64,000 nt of DNA from Planctomycetota bacterium (GTDB taxonomy: Bacteria > Planctomycetota > UBA1135 > UBA2386), in contig JACKHZ010000012.1 of NCBI GenBank assembly GCA_020638735.1, positions 1 to 64,000 of the forward strand, given 5' to 3'. Below are positions 54,974-63,735 of this stretch, one piece after another (position 1 is the stretch's first letter; each line of letters starts with the position of its first letter). The notes below the pieces were generated by a model, which saw only the letters and a program-made list of their open reading frames with translations, had not been told where the DNA came from and searched no databases. A program made the position numbers and the translations under genes.

Positions 54974-56253
54974 ACGACCTGATCGCGCGCGACCGCCGCG
55001 TCGTCTGGCATCCCTACACGCAGCACGGCGTCGAGGTCGATCCGTTGCCGGTGACGCGCGCCGACGGCGCGTGGCTCGAACTCGCCGGCGGCCGCCGCAT
55101 CCTCGACGGGATCTCGTCGTGGTGGGCGACGCTGCACGGCCACTGTCACCCGCGCATCGTCGCGGCGATGCACGAACAGGCCGCGCGGCTCGACCACGTG
55201 CTGTTCGCCGGCGCCACGCACGAACCGGCGGTGCAGCTCGCCGAGCGGTTGCTCGCGGTCGCGCCCGAAGGTCTGTCGCGCGTGTTCTACTCCGACGACG
55301 GCAGCACCGCGGTCGAGGTCGCGCTGAAGCTCGTGCTGCAGGCGTGGGCGCAGCGCGGCGAAGCGCAGCGGCGCGTGTTCGTCGCGCTCGACGGCGCCTA
55401 CCACGGCGACACCTTCGGCGCGATGTCGGTCGGCGATCCGGAGCCGTTCTTCCGCGCGTTGGTGCCGCTGTTGTTCGAGGTGCGGCGGGTGCCGGCCGAC
55501 GGCGATGGTGCGACCGTCGAACGTGCGCTCGCCGACCTCGGCGGCCGCGCGGCCGGAGTGATCGTCGAGCCGCTGCTGCAGGGGGCCGCCGGCATGCGCG
55601 TGATGCCCGAGGGCTTCGTGCGGGGCGTGCGCGCCGCGTGCGACGGGCACGGTGTGCCGCTGATCGCCGACGAGGTGTTCACCGGCTTCGGCCGAACGGG
55701 CGCGATGTTCGCGTGTCAGCGCGCCGGGGTGGCGCCCGACGTGATGTGCGTCGCCAAGGGCATCACCGGCGGCACGCTGCCGCTGGCGGCGACGCTGGTG
55801 CGCGAAGAACTGTTCGCGGCGTTCCTGCACGATCAGCGGTCGCGGTTCTTTCCGCACGGCCACACCTTCACCGCCAACCCGATCGCCTGCGCGGTGGCGC
55901 TGGCGTCGCTCGACCTGTGCGCCGAGAACGACGTTCCCGCTCGTCTACAGGCGATCGGCGACGCGCTGTTCGACCGACTGCTGCCGCTGCGCGAGCTGCC
56001 GCAGGTCGCCGACGTGCGGCGGCTCGGCGGCATGGCCGCGGTCGAGCTGCGCACGCCCGACGGCGACGCGGGCTACCTGAGCGCGCTCGGGCCGCGGCTG
56101 CGCGCGGCGTCGATCGAACGCGGCGTGCTGCTGCGGCCGCTCGGCGACGTGCTGTATGCGTTGCCGCCGGCGTGCGTCGGAGACGCCGAGATCGAGCTGC
56201 TGGGGGCGACGATGGCCGCGCTGGTGCGGGACGTCGGACCCGATCAGCGCTGA
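54970..56253 (+). CDS. bioA: Adenosylmethionine-8-amino-7-oxononanoate aminotransferase
   Basis: The 427-residue class III aminotransferase has the BioA sequence from the start (RRVVWHPYTQH), GISSWWATLHGHCHPRI, LDGAYHGDTFGAMSVGDP, the DEVFTGFGRTG region and PLP lysine K263 in AKGITGGTLPLA. It converts KAPA to DAPA with SAM as amino donor. The HPYTQ start and GHCHP motif separate it from other class III members. It is coupled to bioFD by an ATGA overlap. Its end overlaps the convergent kinase gene by 10 nt. Confidence 0.96.
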   Translation: MNDLIARDRRVVWHPYTQHGVEVDPLPVTRADGAWLELAGGRRILDGISSWWATLHGHCHPRIVAAMHEQAARLDHVLFAGATHEPAVQLAERLLAVAPEGLSRVFYSDDGSTAVEVALKLVLQAWAQRGEAQRRVFVALDGAYHGDTFGAMSVGDPEPFFRALVPLLFEVRRVPADGDGATVERALADLGGRAAGVIVEPLLQGAAGMRVMPEGFVRGVRAACDGHGVPLIADEVFTGFGRTGAMFACQRAGVAPDVMCVAKGITGGTLPLAATLVREELFAAFLHDQRSRFFPHGHTFTANPIACAVALASLDLCAENDVPARLQAIGDALFDRLLPLRELPQVADVRRLGGMAAVELRTPDGDAGYLSALGPRLRAASIERGVLLRPLGDVLYALPPACVGDAEIELLGATMAALVRDVGPDQR

Positions 56254-58922
56254 CGAAGCTCGGCGAAGCGCGGGTCGTCGCACAACGGCGCGTAGAGGGA
56301 GTCGTCGACGAGCACTGTGGCGCCGTCGCGGTGGCAGGCGAGCAGCAGCTGCAGCGCCTCCTCCCGCAGGGCCGTCGCGTGTTCGTCGGTAACGTGGGCG
56401 GCGCAGCGCAGCAGGTCGCGCGCCGCCGTCTCGCGATGCCTGCCGGCGTCGGGCCGGCCCCCGAGCTCGCGGGCGATCGCCTCGAGCTCGGTCCAGCGCG
56501 ACAGATCCCGCAGTCGCTTCGACATGCTGCGCAGCTGTTGCAGCAGGAAGTCGGACGCGCGCGCGTCGCCAGGGCTGCGCGTCACGACACTGCGCAGGTC
56601 GGCGAGCGCCGCGTCGAGCAGCGGCACGGCGGCGCCCGGGTCGTCGACTGGTACGAGCAGCGACAGGTTGCCGTAGGTGGCGCCGCGCAGGCGCAACGCG
56701 TCCGAGGCTTCCGGGTAGTCGCGCAGCACGTCGTCGAGCTGTGCGATCGCGGCGCGCGCGGCGGCGGCGGCCTGCGGCGACTTCTGGTAGCTCAGGCACC
56801 GGCTGCGCTCGGCGAGCGCCATCGCCCGGACCATGCGCGGCACCGGCCAACCGACCTCGGGAACGTCCGGATCGTCGGCGCGGCTCAGCACGTGGTCGAG
56901 CTCGACCAGCGCTTCGTCGTAGCGCCGCAGCTGCTTGAGCAGCATCGCCAGGTTGAGGCGCGACGTGTCGGGCACCACGTCGGTCGGCCCGCCGTCGCGC
57001 GTCGCCGTCAGCGCGACCGCCTCGCGCAGCGCGCGTTCGGCGCCGGCGGCGTCGCGGCGACGCACGGCGAGCTCTGCGTCGATCGGCCCGAGCAGCGCCA
57101 GCTGGCGGCGTGCGTCGGCGCCGAGCTGCGGGTGGTCGCGGCTGGCCTCCAGGGTCCGTCGCGCGGCGGCCGCCAACACGCTGGCGCGCTGCGCGTCGCC
57201 CTGCTCGAGCACCAGGCCGGCCATCGTGCGGCGTATCTTGCCGACGAGCAGGTGCTGCTCGAACACCGCCGCGTCGGGGGCTAGGTGGGCGATGTGGTCG
57301 AGGGCGCGCTCGGCGGCTTGGATCGCGGCGGCGTGGTCGCCGAGCGTGTCCTCGATCTCGATCAGGTGATAGAGCGTCTGGATGCGCGCGCGCGCGACGC
57401 GCGGGCTGTGTTCGGCGTCTGCCGGGAGGCGATCGAACAGCGCCAACGCCTGGTGCATCATCTCGGCGCCCATGCGCAGCGTGCCCGGCAGGTTGCGTAG
57501 CCGGTCCCGCACGACGTTGGACAGCAACCCCTCGACCGCGTCGATGCTGATCGAGACGCTGCGATCGGCGCGTGCGATCTGTTCCTGCAGCACGCGGTTG
57601 CTCTCGCTCAGCGCGGCGTTGATGCGTTCCTTCTCCCGGACTTCGGCGGCGATGTCGCGATTGGCCGCGCGCTGCTGCCAGAACAGCACCGCCAGCAGCA
57701 CGACCAGGCTCGCTGCCGCGACACCGAGCGCAGCGGTGCCAGTGGGGTGACGACGCACGAAGCGTCGCAGCCGCACCGGGGCGGGCAGCTGCCGCGCGCT
57801 GATCGGGCGGCCGGCGAGCACCGCCGCCAGGTCGTCGGCGAACGCGAGCGCGCTCGGGTAGCGATGCAAGCGGTCGATGTCCATGCCGCACGCCAGCACC
57901 GCGCGCAATTCGACCGGCGCGGCGTCGCGGCGGCCGAGGTCGGTGCAGGCGCCGGCGAGGATGCGGTCGAACAGCGCGTTCGGTTCACCGGTGGAGAACG
58001 GCGGCGCAAGGGAAAGCAGGCAATGAAGCGTCGCAGCGAGACCGTAGACGTCGGTGCGTTCGTCGCAGGGCTCGCTGCGCACCTGCTCGGGCGACATGTA
58101 GACCGGTGATCCGGCGGTGGTGCCGGTGCGCGTCATCTGCAGGTCGGCGGGGGCTCGGGCCAGACCGAAGTCGATCACCACGGCGTTGCCGGTCGGCGTG
58201 AACAGGACGTTGGACGGTTTTAGGTCGCGGTGCAGCACGCCGCGGGTGTGGGCGTGGTGGATGCCGAGCGCCGCCTTGCGCACCAGGCGGACGCACGTCT
58301 GCCACCAGCTGCCGGCGAAGGCATCTTCGTCGTCGACCTCCTCGAGCGATGGCCCCAGCGCGCGCCGCAGGTCCTCGCCCGCGAGGCTCGCCGGCGCGCG
58401 GCCGGCCAGCGCCTCGACCAGCTCTTCGCCGTTGCGGCCGTGAAGCAGCGGCATCGCATAGAACGGCACGCCCTGCGCGCTCCCGGTGGCGAGGATCGGC
58501 ACGATCGACGCGTGGTCGAGCCGCGCGACGGCGTCGATCTCGCGGCGGAACCGCTCGCGCGCGCCTTCGAACAGCAGCAGCTCGGGACGCACGACCTTGA
58601 GCGCGACCTCGCGATCGAGCGAGCGCTGGCGCGCGCGATACACGACGCCCATGCCGCCGGCGCCGAGCTGCTCGAGGATCGTGAAGTCGCCGAGCTGCTC
58701 CGGCATGCCCGGCTCGGGGGTCTCGAGCAGCTCCATGCGGCGCAGGTCCTCGAGCGCGCGCCGCACGCGTGAGGCCTCGTTCGGGTGCGCGGTCAGCAGG
58801 CGCTCCACCGCATCCGGGCCGTCGGTCTCGAGCGCGTCCAGCGCCGCGGCCACGAGGGCCTCCAGCGCTTCGCCGTCTGCGTGACCGTCTTGGGTCGGTT
58901 GTCGGGGGTCAGGTTCGTTCAC
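56244..58922 (-). CDS. Membrane Ser/Thr protein kinase with TPR-type sensor region
   Basis: The 892-residue protein has a short N-terminal helical region, then a Hanks-type kinase (residues 80-370) with Gly-loop LGAGGMGVVYRA, K109 in VALKVV, H231-R232-D233 with K235, D251-FG and the YMSPEQ. A transmembrane helix lies at 396-415. The C-terminal 470 residues outside the cytoplasm are helical, with TPR-like and MalT-like repeats. It is probably a sensor kinase. It is divergent from the ECF sigma factor at 58959, 36 nt apart, a pairing common in Planctomycetes. GTG 58922 is the start. Confidence 0.9.
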   Translation of the reverse strand: MNEPDPRQPTQDGHADGEALEALVAAALDALETDGPDAVERLLTAHPNEASRVRRALEDLRRMELLETPEPGMPEQLGDFTILEQLGAGGMGVVYRARQRSLDREVALKVVRPELLLFEGARERFRREIDAVARLDHASIVPILATGSAQGVPFYAMPLLHGRNGEELVEALAGRAPASLAGEDLRRALGPSLEEVDDEDAFAGSWWQTCVRLVRKAALGIHHAHTRGVLHRDLKPSNVLFTPTGNAVVIDFGLARAPADLQMTRTGTTAGSPVYMSPEQVRSEPCDERTDVYGLAATLHCLLSLAPPFSTGEPNALFDRILAGACTDLGRRDAAPVELRAVLACGMDIDRLHRYPSALAFADDLAAVLAGRPISARQLPAPVRLRRFVRRHPTGTAALGVAAASLVVLLAVLFWQQRAANRDIAAEVREKERINAALSESNRVLQEQIARADRSVSISIDAVEGLLSNVVRDRLRNLPGTLRMGAEMMHQALALFDRLPADAEHSPRVARARIQTLYHLIEIEDTLGDHAAAIQAAERALDHIAHLAPDAAVFEQHLLVGKIRRTMAGLVLEQGDAQRASVLAAAARRTLEASRDHPQLGADARRQLALLGPIDAELAVRRRDAAGAERALREAVALTATRDGGPTDVVPDTSRLNLAMLLKQLRRYDEALVELDHVLSRADDPDVPEVGWPVPRMVRAMALAERSRCLSYQKSPQAAAAARAAIAQLDDVLRDYPEASDALRLRGATYGNLSLLVPVDDPGAAVPLLDAALADLRSVVTRSPGDARASDFLLQQLRSMSKRLRDLSRWTELEAIARELGGRPDAGRHRETAARDLLRCAAHVTDEHATALREEALQLLLACHRDGATVLVDDSLYAPLCDDPRFAELRQR

Positions 58923-58941
58923 GAGGAGGCGCCGTCGGTGC

Positions 58942-58947
58942 TACTCT
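58942..58947 (+). promoter_or_regulatory. Candidate -10 box (TACTCT) for the sigma factor gene
   Basis: The box is 11 nt before ATG 58959, again consistent with a leaderless transcript. Confidence 0.4.
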
Positions 58948-58958
58948 CGACCTGTGCC

Positions 58959-59558
58959 ATGAGCGAATCCAGCCTCCCGCTCGTCACGCAGGCGACCTCG
59001 AGAAATCGCGACGCGATCGAGGCGCTGCTGGTGCGCCACATGCCGGGGCTCCGGGCGTGGCTGCAGGTGCGCATGGGCTGTCAACTGCGCGCCCGTGAGA
59101 CGCCGGACGACCTGCTGCAGTCCGTGGCCCGGGAAGCGCTCGGGGACCTCGGCGACTTCGAGTGGCGGGGCGAGGCGGCGTTCCGCCACTGGCTCTACGT
59201 GAAGGCCCAGCGCAAGCTGATCGACAAGGCGCGCCACGTCGGTGCCGCGCGGCGGTCGCCGCTGCGGGAGCGCGCGATCGGCACGCACGGCGAGGCGGTG
59301 CTCGCGGCCTTCGGTTCGCCGACGCCGAGCCGCGAGCTGCAGAGCCGCGAGGAGCTGCGGCGCATCGAGAAGGCCATCGCCGAGCTGCCGGAGGACTACC
59401 GGGAAGCGATCAGCCTGCGGCGGTTGTGCGGCATGAGCTACGGCGAGATCGCCGAGCGCATGACGCGCAGCGCGCCAGCAGTGCGCAACCTCGTGCACCG
59501 CGGTCTGTCGCGGCTGGCGCTGCGGCTCGGCGAGCTGCGCGATCAGGACGGCGGCTGA
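58959..59558 (+). CDS. ECF-type sigma factor paired with the kinase
   Basis: The 199-residue protein has sigma region 2 (DDLLQSVAREALGDL with FRHWLYVKAQRKLIDKAR) and region 4 (LPEDYREAISLRRLCGMSYGEIA, TRSAPAVRNLVHRGLSRLA). It lacks an adjacent anti-sigma factor; the divergent membrane kinase may regulate it by phosphorylation, as proposed for similar pairs. It overlaps the convergent Uma2 gene by 16 nt at the 3' end. Confidence 0.85.
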   Translation: MSESSLPLVTQATSRNRDAIEALLVRHMPGLRAWLQVRMGCQLRARETPDDLLQSVAREALGDLGDFEWRGEAAFRHWLYVKAQRKLIDKARHVGAARRSPLRERAIGTHGEAVLAAFGSPTPSRELQSREELRRIEKAIAELPEDYREAISLRRLCGMSYGEIAERMTRSAPAVRNLVHRGLSRLALRLGELRDQDGG

Positions 59559-60115
59559 GCTGCGCGCGGTGGCGCCGGGAACAGCTCTGTCACCGTGCAG
59601 GCGAAGCCGGGCAGCAGGTCGCCGCCGTCGAGCAGGTCGTTCTCGCGCAGCACGCGCATGTCGTCGCGCGCGCGCAGCACGGTGACGGTGCGCGCCATCG
59701 GCTCGACGACCCAGACGGTGTGCGTGCCGTGGTCGAGCCACGACAGCGCCTTCTCGTGCACTTCGCAGTAGCGGTCGCTCGGCGAGACGACCTCGACGGC
59801 GAGGTCGGGCGGGCCGGGGAAGTAGCCGGGGCCCGGCGGCGCGACGCGGGCGGTGCGCACGAACGCCGCGTCGGGGGCGCGAACGGTGTCGGGGTCGCGG
59901 GCCAGCACGAAGCCTGTTTCTGCACCGTAGGCCTGACCGACCTCGCGCTCGCGGAGGAAGCGCTCCAGCAGTCCGGCGATGCGCGAAGCCACCGAGCCGT
60001 GCCAGTGTCCCGCCGGGCTCATGCGCCGCAGCTCCCCGCACACGAGCTCGTGGCGCACGCCGGGTTCGCGCAGTTCGAGCAGCTGGTCGGCGGTGAAGGC
60101 TGGCGGGACGAGCAT
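59543..60115 (-). CDS. Uma2-family (DUF820) nuclease-like protein, copy 1
   Basis: The 190-residue protein has the Uma2 signatures: MLVPPAFTADQLLELREPG, YELV-like HELVCGELRRMSP, APDAAFVRTAR, and PDLAVEVVSPSDRYCEVHEKALSWLDHGTHTVWVVEP. These make a PD-(D/E)XK nuclease-like core with Asp-Glu and a final VEP. The family is common in cyanobacteria and Planctomycetes and often lies near mobile DNA; its role is unknown. ATG 60115 is favoured because a TATCAT box lies 7 nt upstream. It is a tandem duplicate of the next gene. Confidence 0.88.
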   Translation of the reverse strand: MLVPPAFTADQLLELREPGVRHELVCGELRRMSPAGHWHGSVASRIAGLLERFLREREVGQAYGAETGFVLARDPDTVRAPDAAFVRTARVAPPGPGYFPGPPDLAVEVVSPSDRYCEVHEKALSWLDHGTHTVWVVEPMARTVTVLRARDDMRVLRENDLLDGGDLLPGFACTVTELFPAPPRAAQPPS

Positions 60116-60122
60116 CGTCGGC

Positions 60123-60128
60123 ATGATA
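60123..60128 (-). promoter_or_regulatory. Candidate -10 box (TATCAT) of Uma2 copy 1
   Basis: The box lies 7 nt before ATG 60115 on the minus strand and is conserved as TACCAT in copy 2. Confidence 0.45.
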
Positions 60129-60193
60129 GCACCCTGTTCTCCGTGCGGGCGCGGCGCGCGCCCAGGGGAGCAGTGGCACGAACGCCGCCGCGG

Positions 60194-60766
60194 TTACTTC
60201 GTTGGCGAAGAATCGTCCGGCATCGCCGGGAACAGTGCTGCCACCGCGCACGAGAATCCGGGCAGCAGGTCGCCGCCGTCGAGCAGGTCGTTCTCGCGCA
60301 GCGCGCGCATGTCGTCGCGCGCGCGCAGCACGGTGACGGTGCGCGCCATCGGCTCGACGACCCAGACGGTGTGCGTGCCGTGGTCGAGCCACGACAGCGC
60401 CTTCTCGTGCACTTCGGAGTAGCGGTCGCTCGGCGAGGCGACCTCGACGGCGAGGTCGGGCGGGCCGGGGAAGTAGCCGGGGCCCGGCGGCGCGACGCGG
60501 GCGGTGCGCACGAACGCCGCGTCGGGGGCGCGCACGGTGTCGGGGTCGTGGGCCAGCAAGAAGCCCGTTTCGGCGCCGTAGACGCGGCCCATACGGTGTG
60601 CCCGCACGAATGCATGCAGCAGTCCGGCGATCTCGGCCCCGACCGCGCCGTGCCAGTGACCGGAAGGGCTCATGCGCCGCAGCTCGCCTCGCACGAGCTC
60701 GTGGCGCACGCCCGGCTCGCGCAGTTCGAGCAGCTGGTCGGCGGTGAAGGCGGGCGGGACGAGCAT
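60194..60766 (-). CDS. Uma2-family (DUF820) nuclease-like protein, copy 2
   Basis: The 190-residue protein is nearly identical to copy 1 over residues 1-30 and 70-160. The main differences lie in residues 40-65 (GAVGAEIAGLLHAFVRAHRMG here versus SVASRIAGLLERFLREREVG in copy 1) and in the last 15 residues. The nuclease-like core residues are intact, so both copies are likely functional. A TACCAT box lies 7 nt before ATG 60766. The gene is 78 nt upstream of copy 1. Confidence 0.88.
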   Translation of the reverse strand: MLVPPAFTADQLLELREPGVRHELVRGELRRMSPSGHWHGAVGAEIAGLLHAFVRAHRMGRVYGAETGFLLAHDPDTVRAPDAAFVRTARVAPPGPGYFPGPPDLAVEVASPSDRYSEVHEKALSWLDHGTHTVWVVEPMARTVTVLRARDDMRALRENDLLDGGDLLPGFSCAVAALFPAMPDDSSPTK

Positions 60767-60773
60767 TCGCGGC

Positions 60774-60779
60774 ATGGTA
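60774..60779 (-). promoter_or_regulatory. Candidate -10 box (TACCAT) of Uma2 copy 2
   Basis: The box lies 7 nt before ATG 60766 on the minus strand. Confidence 0.45.
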
Positions 60780-60851
60780 GCACCTGTTCTCCTGGCCGGC
60801 GCGGCGCGCGCCCAGGGGAGCAGTGGCGCGAACGTCGCCGCGGTTACACGA

Positions 60852-62318
60852 CTACTGCCATCCCGACGCACGGCCCAGTCGCGAGCCGCGCCGCGCCCAT
60901 TCGCGATACTCCTCTTCGATCTGTTCGACGGGGCGATCGAGCACCTCGCCGATCGTCTTGCCGATCTCCTCCGGCATCAGGTCCTCGTCGGACAGCTCCG
61001 CCATCACGCGCCACCAGTTGAGCGGCTCGCGCGCGACCAGATAGAGCATGAAGCTCCACGTCTTGACGCGGACGCGGTCACGGAAGTTGTCCATGCGCTC
61101 GCGTGGCACCTGCACCAGCGGCCAGTCCTGGTGCTGCTCGATCTCCTCCTGCAAGAACTTGAACCACTCCTCCGGCAGGCGCGGCAGCGTCCAGCTGCCG
61201 GCGGCGACGGTCTTCGGCAGGTCGGCGTAGTAGGTCAGGATCGAGTCGCACAGGAGCCACTGGCAGCAGTGCATCAGGCCTTCGGCGAGCGCCGGGTTGT
61301 ACCAGTCGCCGAAGCAGCGGCGCGAGACGTGCGCGACGGCGCGGTCGGCGTCGGACCCCTTGTCGGGATACCACCACACGCTGGCGCGGCCGCCGGCAGT
61401 CTTGAACGTCGTGCCGCCGAACAGCCGTGCCTGGTCCGCGGAGTAATTGCCGGTCGTGCTCGGCGACTTCGCGAACAGCAGGTCGCGCTGCTCGTCGCTG
61501 CGCAGCAGCGCCAGCCAGCGGATCTCGGTCGGCTTCAGTCGCCGCGATTGTGAGCCCAGCAGGAACTCCATCAGCTCGTAGCTGCGCTCGGCCCATTGCA
61601 GCGTCATCACCGCCTCGTCGGACGAGTCGATGACCCAGTGCGTGAAGTGCCGGCTCTTGGCGCCGCACATCGGCAACCCCGTCGCCTTCAGTTCGGCGGG
61701 CATCTTGTCGGCAGACAGCAGCTCGGTGTCGTATTCCTTCTCCCGCAGCTCCTTGGCCTTGGCGAAGATCTCGTGCATGCGCCGCAAGAACGCGATCTGC
61801 TCCGGCGGCCCGAAGTAGCCGTCGACCTGTTCGTGGCCGAGCGCCTTGTGGCTGACCGCGTCGCGGGGGTCGAAGTCGACCGCGAACTCGAACTGCTGCT
61901 TCGCGCCGCTCTCGTCGCCTTCCTGCTGCAGTGCCAGCGCGTGCTCGCGGTGCAGCTTCGCCAGCTGCGTCGACGTGTCCTGCCACGCCTTGTCGATCTG
62001 CTCCTGCTGCTTGCCGTTGCTGGTGTCGCCGTCGCCCGAGCCGCCGCCGTCGATCCACTGGTCGCCCTTCTTCTTGTGGCCGAGGCCGCGGTGGGCGAGC
62101 ACGCTGTCGGCGTCGTAGCGCTCGAGCACGAGCGCGTAGACGCGGCGGGCGCGGGCCGGCGACTTGTAGCTCTCGCACTTCTTGGCGAAGCCGTTGAGCA
62201 GCTTGGCGGCCTGCTCGTTGAGCGCGGCGAGGCGGGTCGGCGCGTCGTCCTGCGCGGGCGCCGCGCCGGCGAGCAGCGCGAAGCAGAAGGCGGCGAAGGC
62301 GGGGGACGTTCGATTCAT
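60852..62318 (-). CDS. Secreted protein of unknown function
   Basis: The 488-residue protein has a Sec signal (MNRTSPAFAAFCFALLAGAAPAQ). Residues 30-190 contain helical TPR-like stretches and a Gly/Asp-rich insertion (GGGSGDGDTSNG). A large domain follows with paired Cys (CGAK, CCQWLLC) and Trp-rich stretches. The C-terminal 85 residues are clearly related to the partial gene at the window end (both have NFR-x-x-VR-x-KTW, then AREPLNWW or ARAPDGWR, and GRASGW). No known domain was recognised. Its stop lies 86 nt before the start of Uma2 copy 2. Confidence 0.6.
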   Translation of the reverse strand: MNRTSPAFAAFCFALLAGAAPAQDDAPTRLAALNEQAAKLLNGFAKKCESYKSPARARRVYALVLERYDADSVLAHRGLGHKKKGDQWIDGGGSGDGDTSNGKQQEQIDKAWQDTSTQLAKLHREHALALQQEGDESGAKQQFEFAVDFDPRDAVSHKALGHEQVDGYFGPPEQIAFLRRMHEIFAKAKELREKEYDTELLSADKMPAELKATGLPMCGAKSRHFTHWVIDSSDEAVMTLQWAERSYELMEFLLGSQSRRLKPTEIRWLALLRSDEQRDLLFAKSPSTTGNYSADQARLFGGTTFKTAGGRASVWWYPDKGSDADRAVAHVSRRCFGDWYNPALAEGLMHCCQWLLCDSILTYYADLPKTVAAGSWTLPRLPEEWFKFLQEEIEQHQDWPLVQVPRERMDNFRDRVRVKTWSFMLYLVAREPLNWWRVMAELSDEDLMPEEIGKTIGEVLDRPVEQIEEEYREWARRGSRLGRASGWQ

Positions 62319-62384
62319 GGCGCGGGCTCCGCGTCCCAGGGTAGCGCGGGTGCGGGAGAGGCTCCAACCCCGGCCGCGGCCGAC

Positions 62385-63713
62385 TCAGTGCCGTCGCACG
62401 CCGTAGACGCAGCGCTCGAGCAGCTCGAGCTTCTGCTGCAGCTCGGTGACGATCGTGTCGATCGTCGCCGGCGCGAGTTCCCCTTCGACGACCAGGCGCA
62501 CGATGTGGGAGGTCTCCTCGAAGCGCAGCGTGACGCCGTCGATGCGGATGCGCCAGGTGGGTGGCCAGTTCTCGCCATCGGGTGCCGGCACGGGTTCGTG
62601 TGGCACCGTGAAGCGATAGAGGTCGGCGACGCGCGCGGGCTCGGGCGGCGCGCCGAGACGGCGCTCCAGTTCGGCGCGCACCTCGGCGAGGAACGACTCA
62701 CTGGCAGCGCTGGCGGTTCGCCCGACCTCCTCCTGCAGCGTGGCCGCCAATCGCAGGTCCGAGAGCGACGTGTACTGCCCGTCTCGCCGCGCGAACGCGA
62801 TCTGCGTCCAGCGGCGCGCGGTGAGGCGCTGCCACGTCGGGCCGGCGAGATCGAGACGCCAGTCGTCGATGTTCTCGATGCTGGGGCCGTCGGCGAGCTC
62901 GATCCGGCCGCCCGTCACCACGATCCCGCCATTCGCGTCGAGTCGGGCGGTGTGGCGGTGGATCCATCCAGGGGCTTCTCCGGTCGCTTCGATCGCGGTG
63001 CACGCCCAGGTCGCGGTGTCGAAGGCGAACACCGGCGTCAGCCCCGGACGGCGTTGTTCTGGGTAGCCGAGGCAGCCGATGACGACGATGCGATCGCCGA
63101 CCTGGGTCGCGCTGTGGAAGTCCGTCGGCGGAAACACCTCGCGCGGGTAGCCGTGGATCGCCAGTGCGCCATCGGCTGCCCGAACGACCACGTCGTTGTA
63201 GATGCAGAAGTCGGGGTCGTAGGAGTCCTCGTGTTCGCCGCCGATGCGCACCAGCCGACCGTCGTCGAGGCGCGTGCAGGTCTGGCCGAACCTCGCGAAG
63301 CAGAAGCCCGGGCCGGCGTCGAACGGATCAGGGCCGCCGAAGTGCTCGTTGGCGGTTTGGGCATCGATCCTGGTGCGCACGAGCCAGTGCCAGACCGGGT
63401 TGTCGAGCTGCTGCGGGTTGGCGTTGCCGAGCCGCTGCGCGCGCCACTCGGAGAACGACTCCTTGGTGACCTCGGGCCCGGGTTGCCACGGCGGCGGCTC
63501 GTCGAGATCGTCGCGAGAGTCGGCGAGGAAGAGCAGTTCGTCGGCGTCGGGCATCGTGGACTTGTGCTGTTCGATGTCGGGCAGGGCCTCGGCAGCTTGG
63601 CCGGGCGTGTCGGGCGCAGGCCAGATCCGCAGGGTGAGCAACGCCGCTGCGGCGAGCGTCGCCATGCACGCGGCAACCTTCGTCGTGGAGGGGCGGTGTC
63701 GCGTCGTCGCCAT
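62385..63713 (-). CDS. Anchored protein with kelch-like blades
   Basis: The 442-residue protein has an N-terminal anchor or signal (CMATLAAAALLTLRIW). The middle shows kelch-like motifs (RLDDGRLVRIGGEHEDS, VGDRIVVIGCLGY, FAFDTATWACTAIEATGE, DANGGIVVTGG) that suggest a propeller. Residues from 310 on are helical with a final coiled coil (VTELQQKLELLERCV). No known family was assigned. It lies between two genes for related secreted proteins on the same strand, so the three may act together. Confidence 0.55.
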   Translation of the reverse strand: MATTRHRPSTTKVAACMATLAAAALLTLRIWPAPDTPGQAAEALPDIEQHKSTMPDADELLFLADSRDDLDEPPPWQPGPEVTKESFSEWRAQRLGNANPQQLDNPVWHWLVRTRIDAQTANEHFGGPDPFDAGPGFCFARFGQTCTRLDDGRLVRIGGEHEDSYDPDFCIYNDVVVRAADGALAIHGYPREVFPPTDFHSATQVGDRIVVIGCLGYPEQRRPGLTPVFAFDTATWACTAIEATGEAPGWIHRHTARLDANGGIVVTGGRIELADGPSIENIDDWRLDLAGPTWQRLTARRWTQIAFARRDGQYTSLSDLRLAATLQEEVGRTASAASESFLAEVRAELERRLGAPPEPARVADLYRFTVPHEPVPAPDGENWPPTWRIRIDGVTLRFEETSHIVRLVVEGELAPATIDTIVTELQQKLELLERCVYGVRRH

Positions 63714-63735
63714 GAGTCGTGCTCCAACCCGGTCG

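Larger units (their letters stand above)
59543..60845 (-). repeat. Tandem duplication with a 651-bp period carrying two Uma2 genes
   Basis: The copies at about 59543-60194 and 60194-60845 share long identical runs in the coding part and the promoter-proximal part. The two starts (60115 and 60766) are exactly 651 bp apart. Both have TAYCAT 7 nt before the ATG. Confidence 0.75.
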
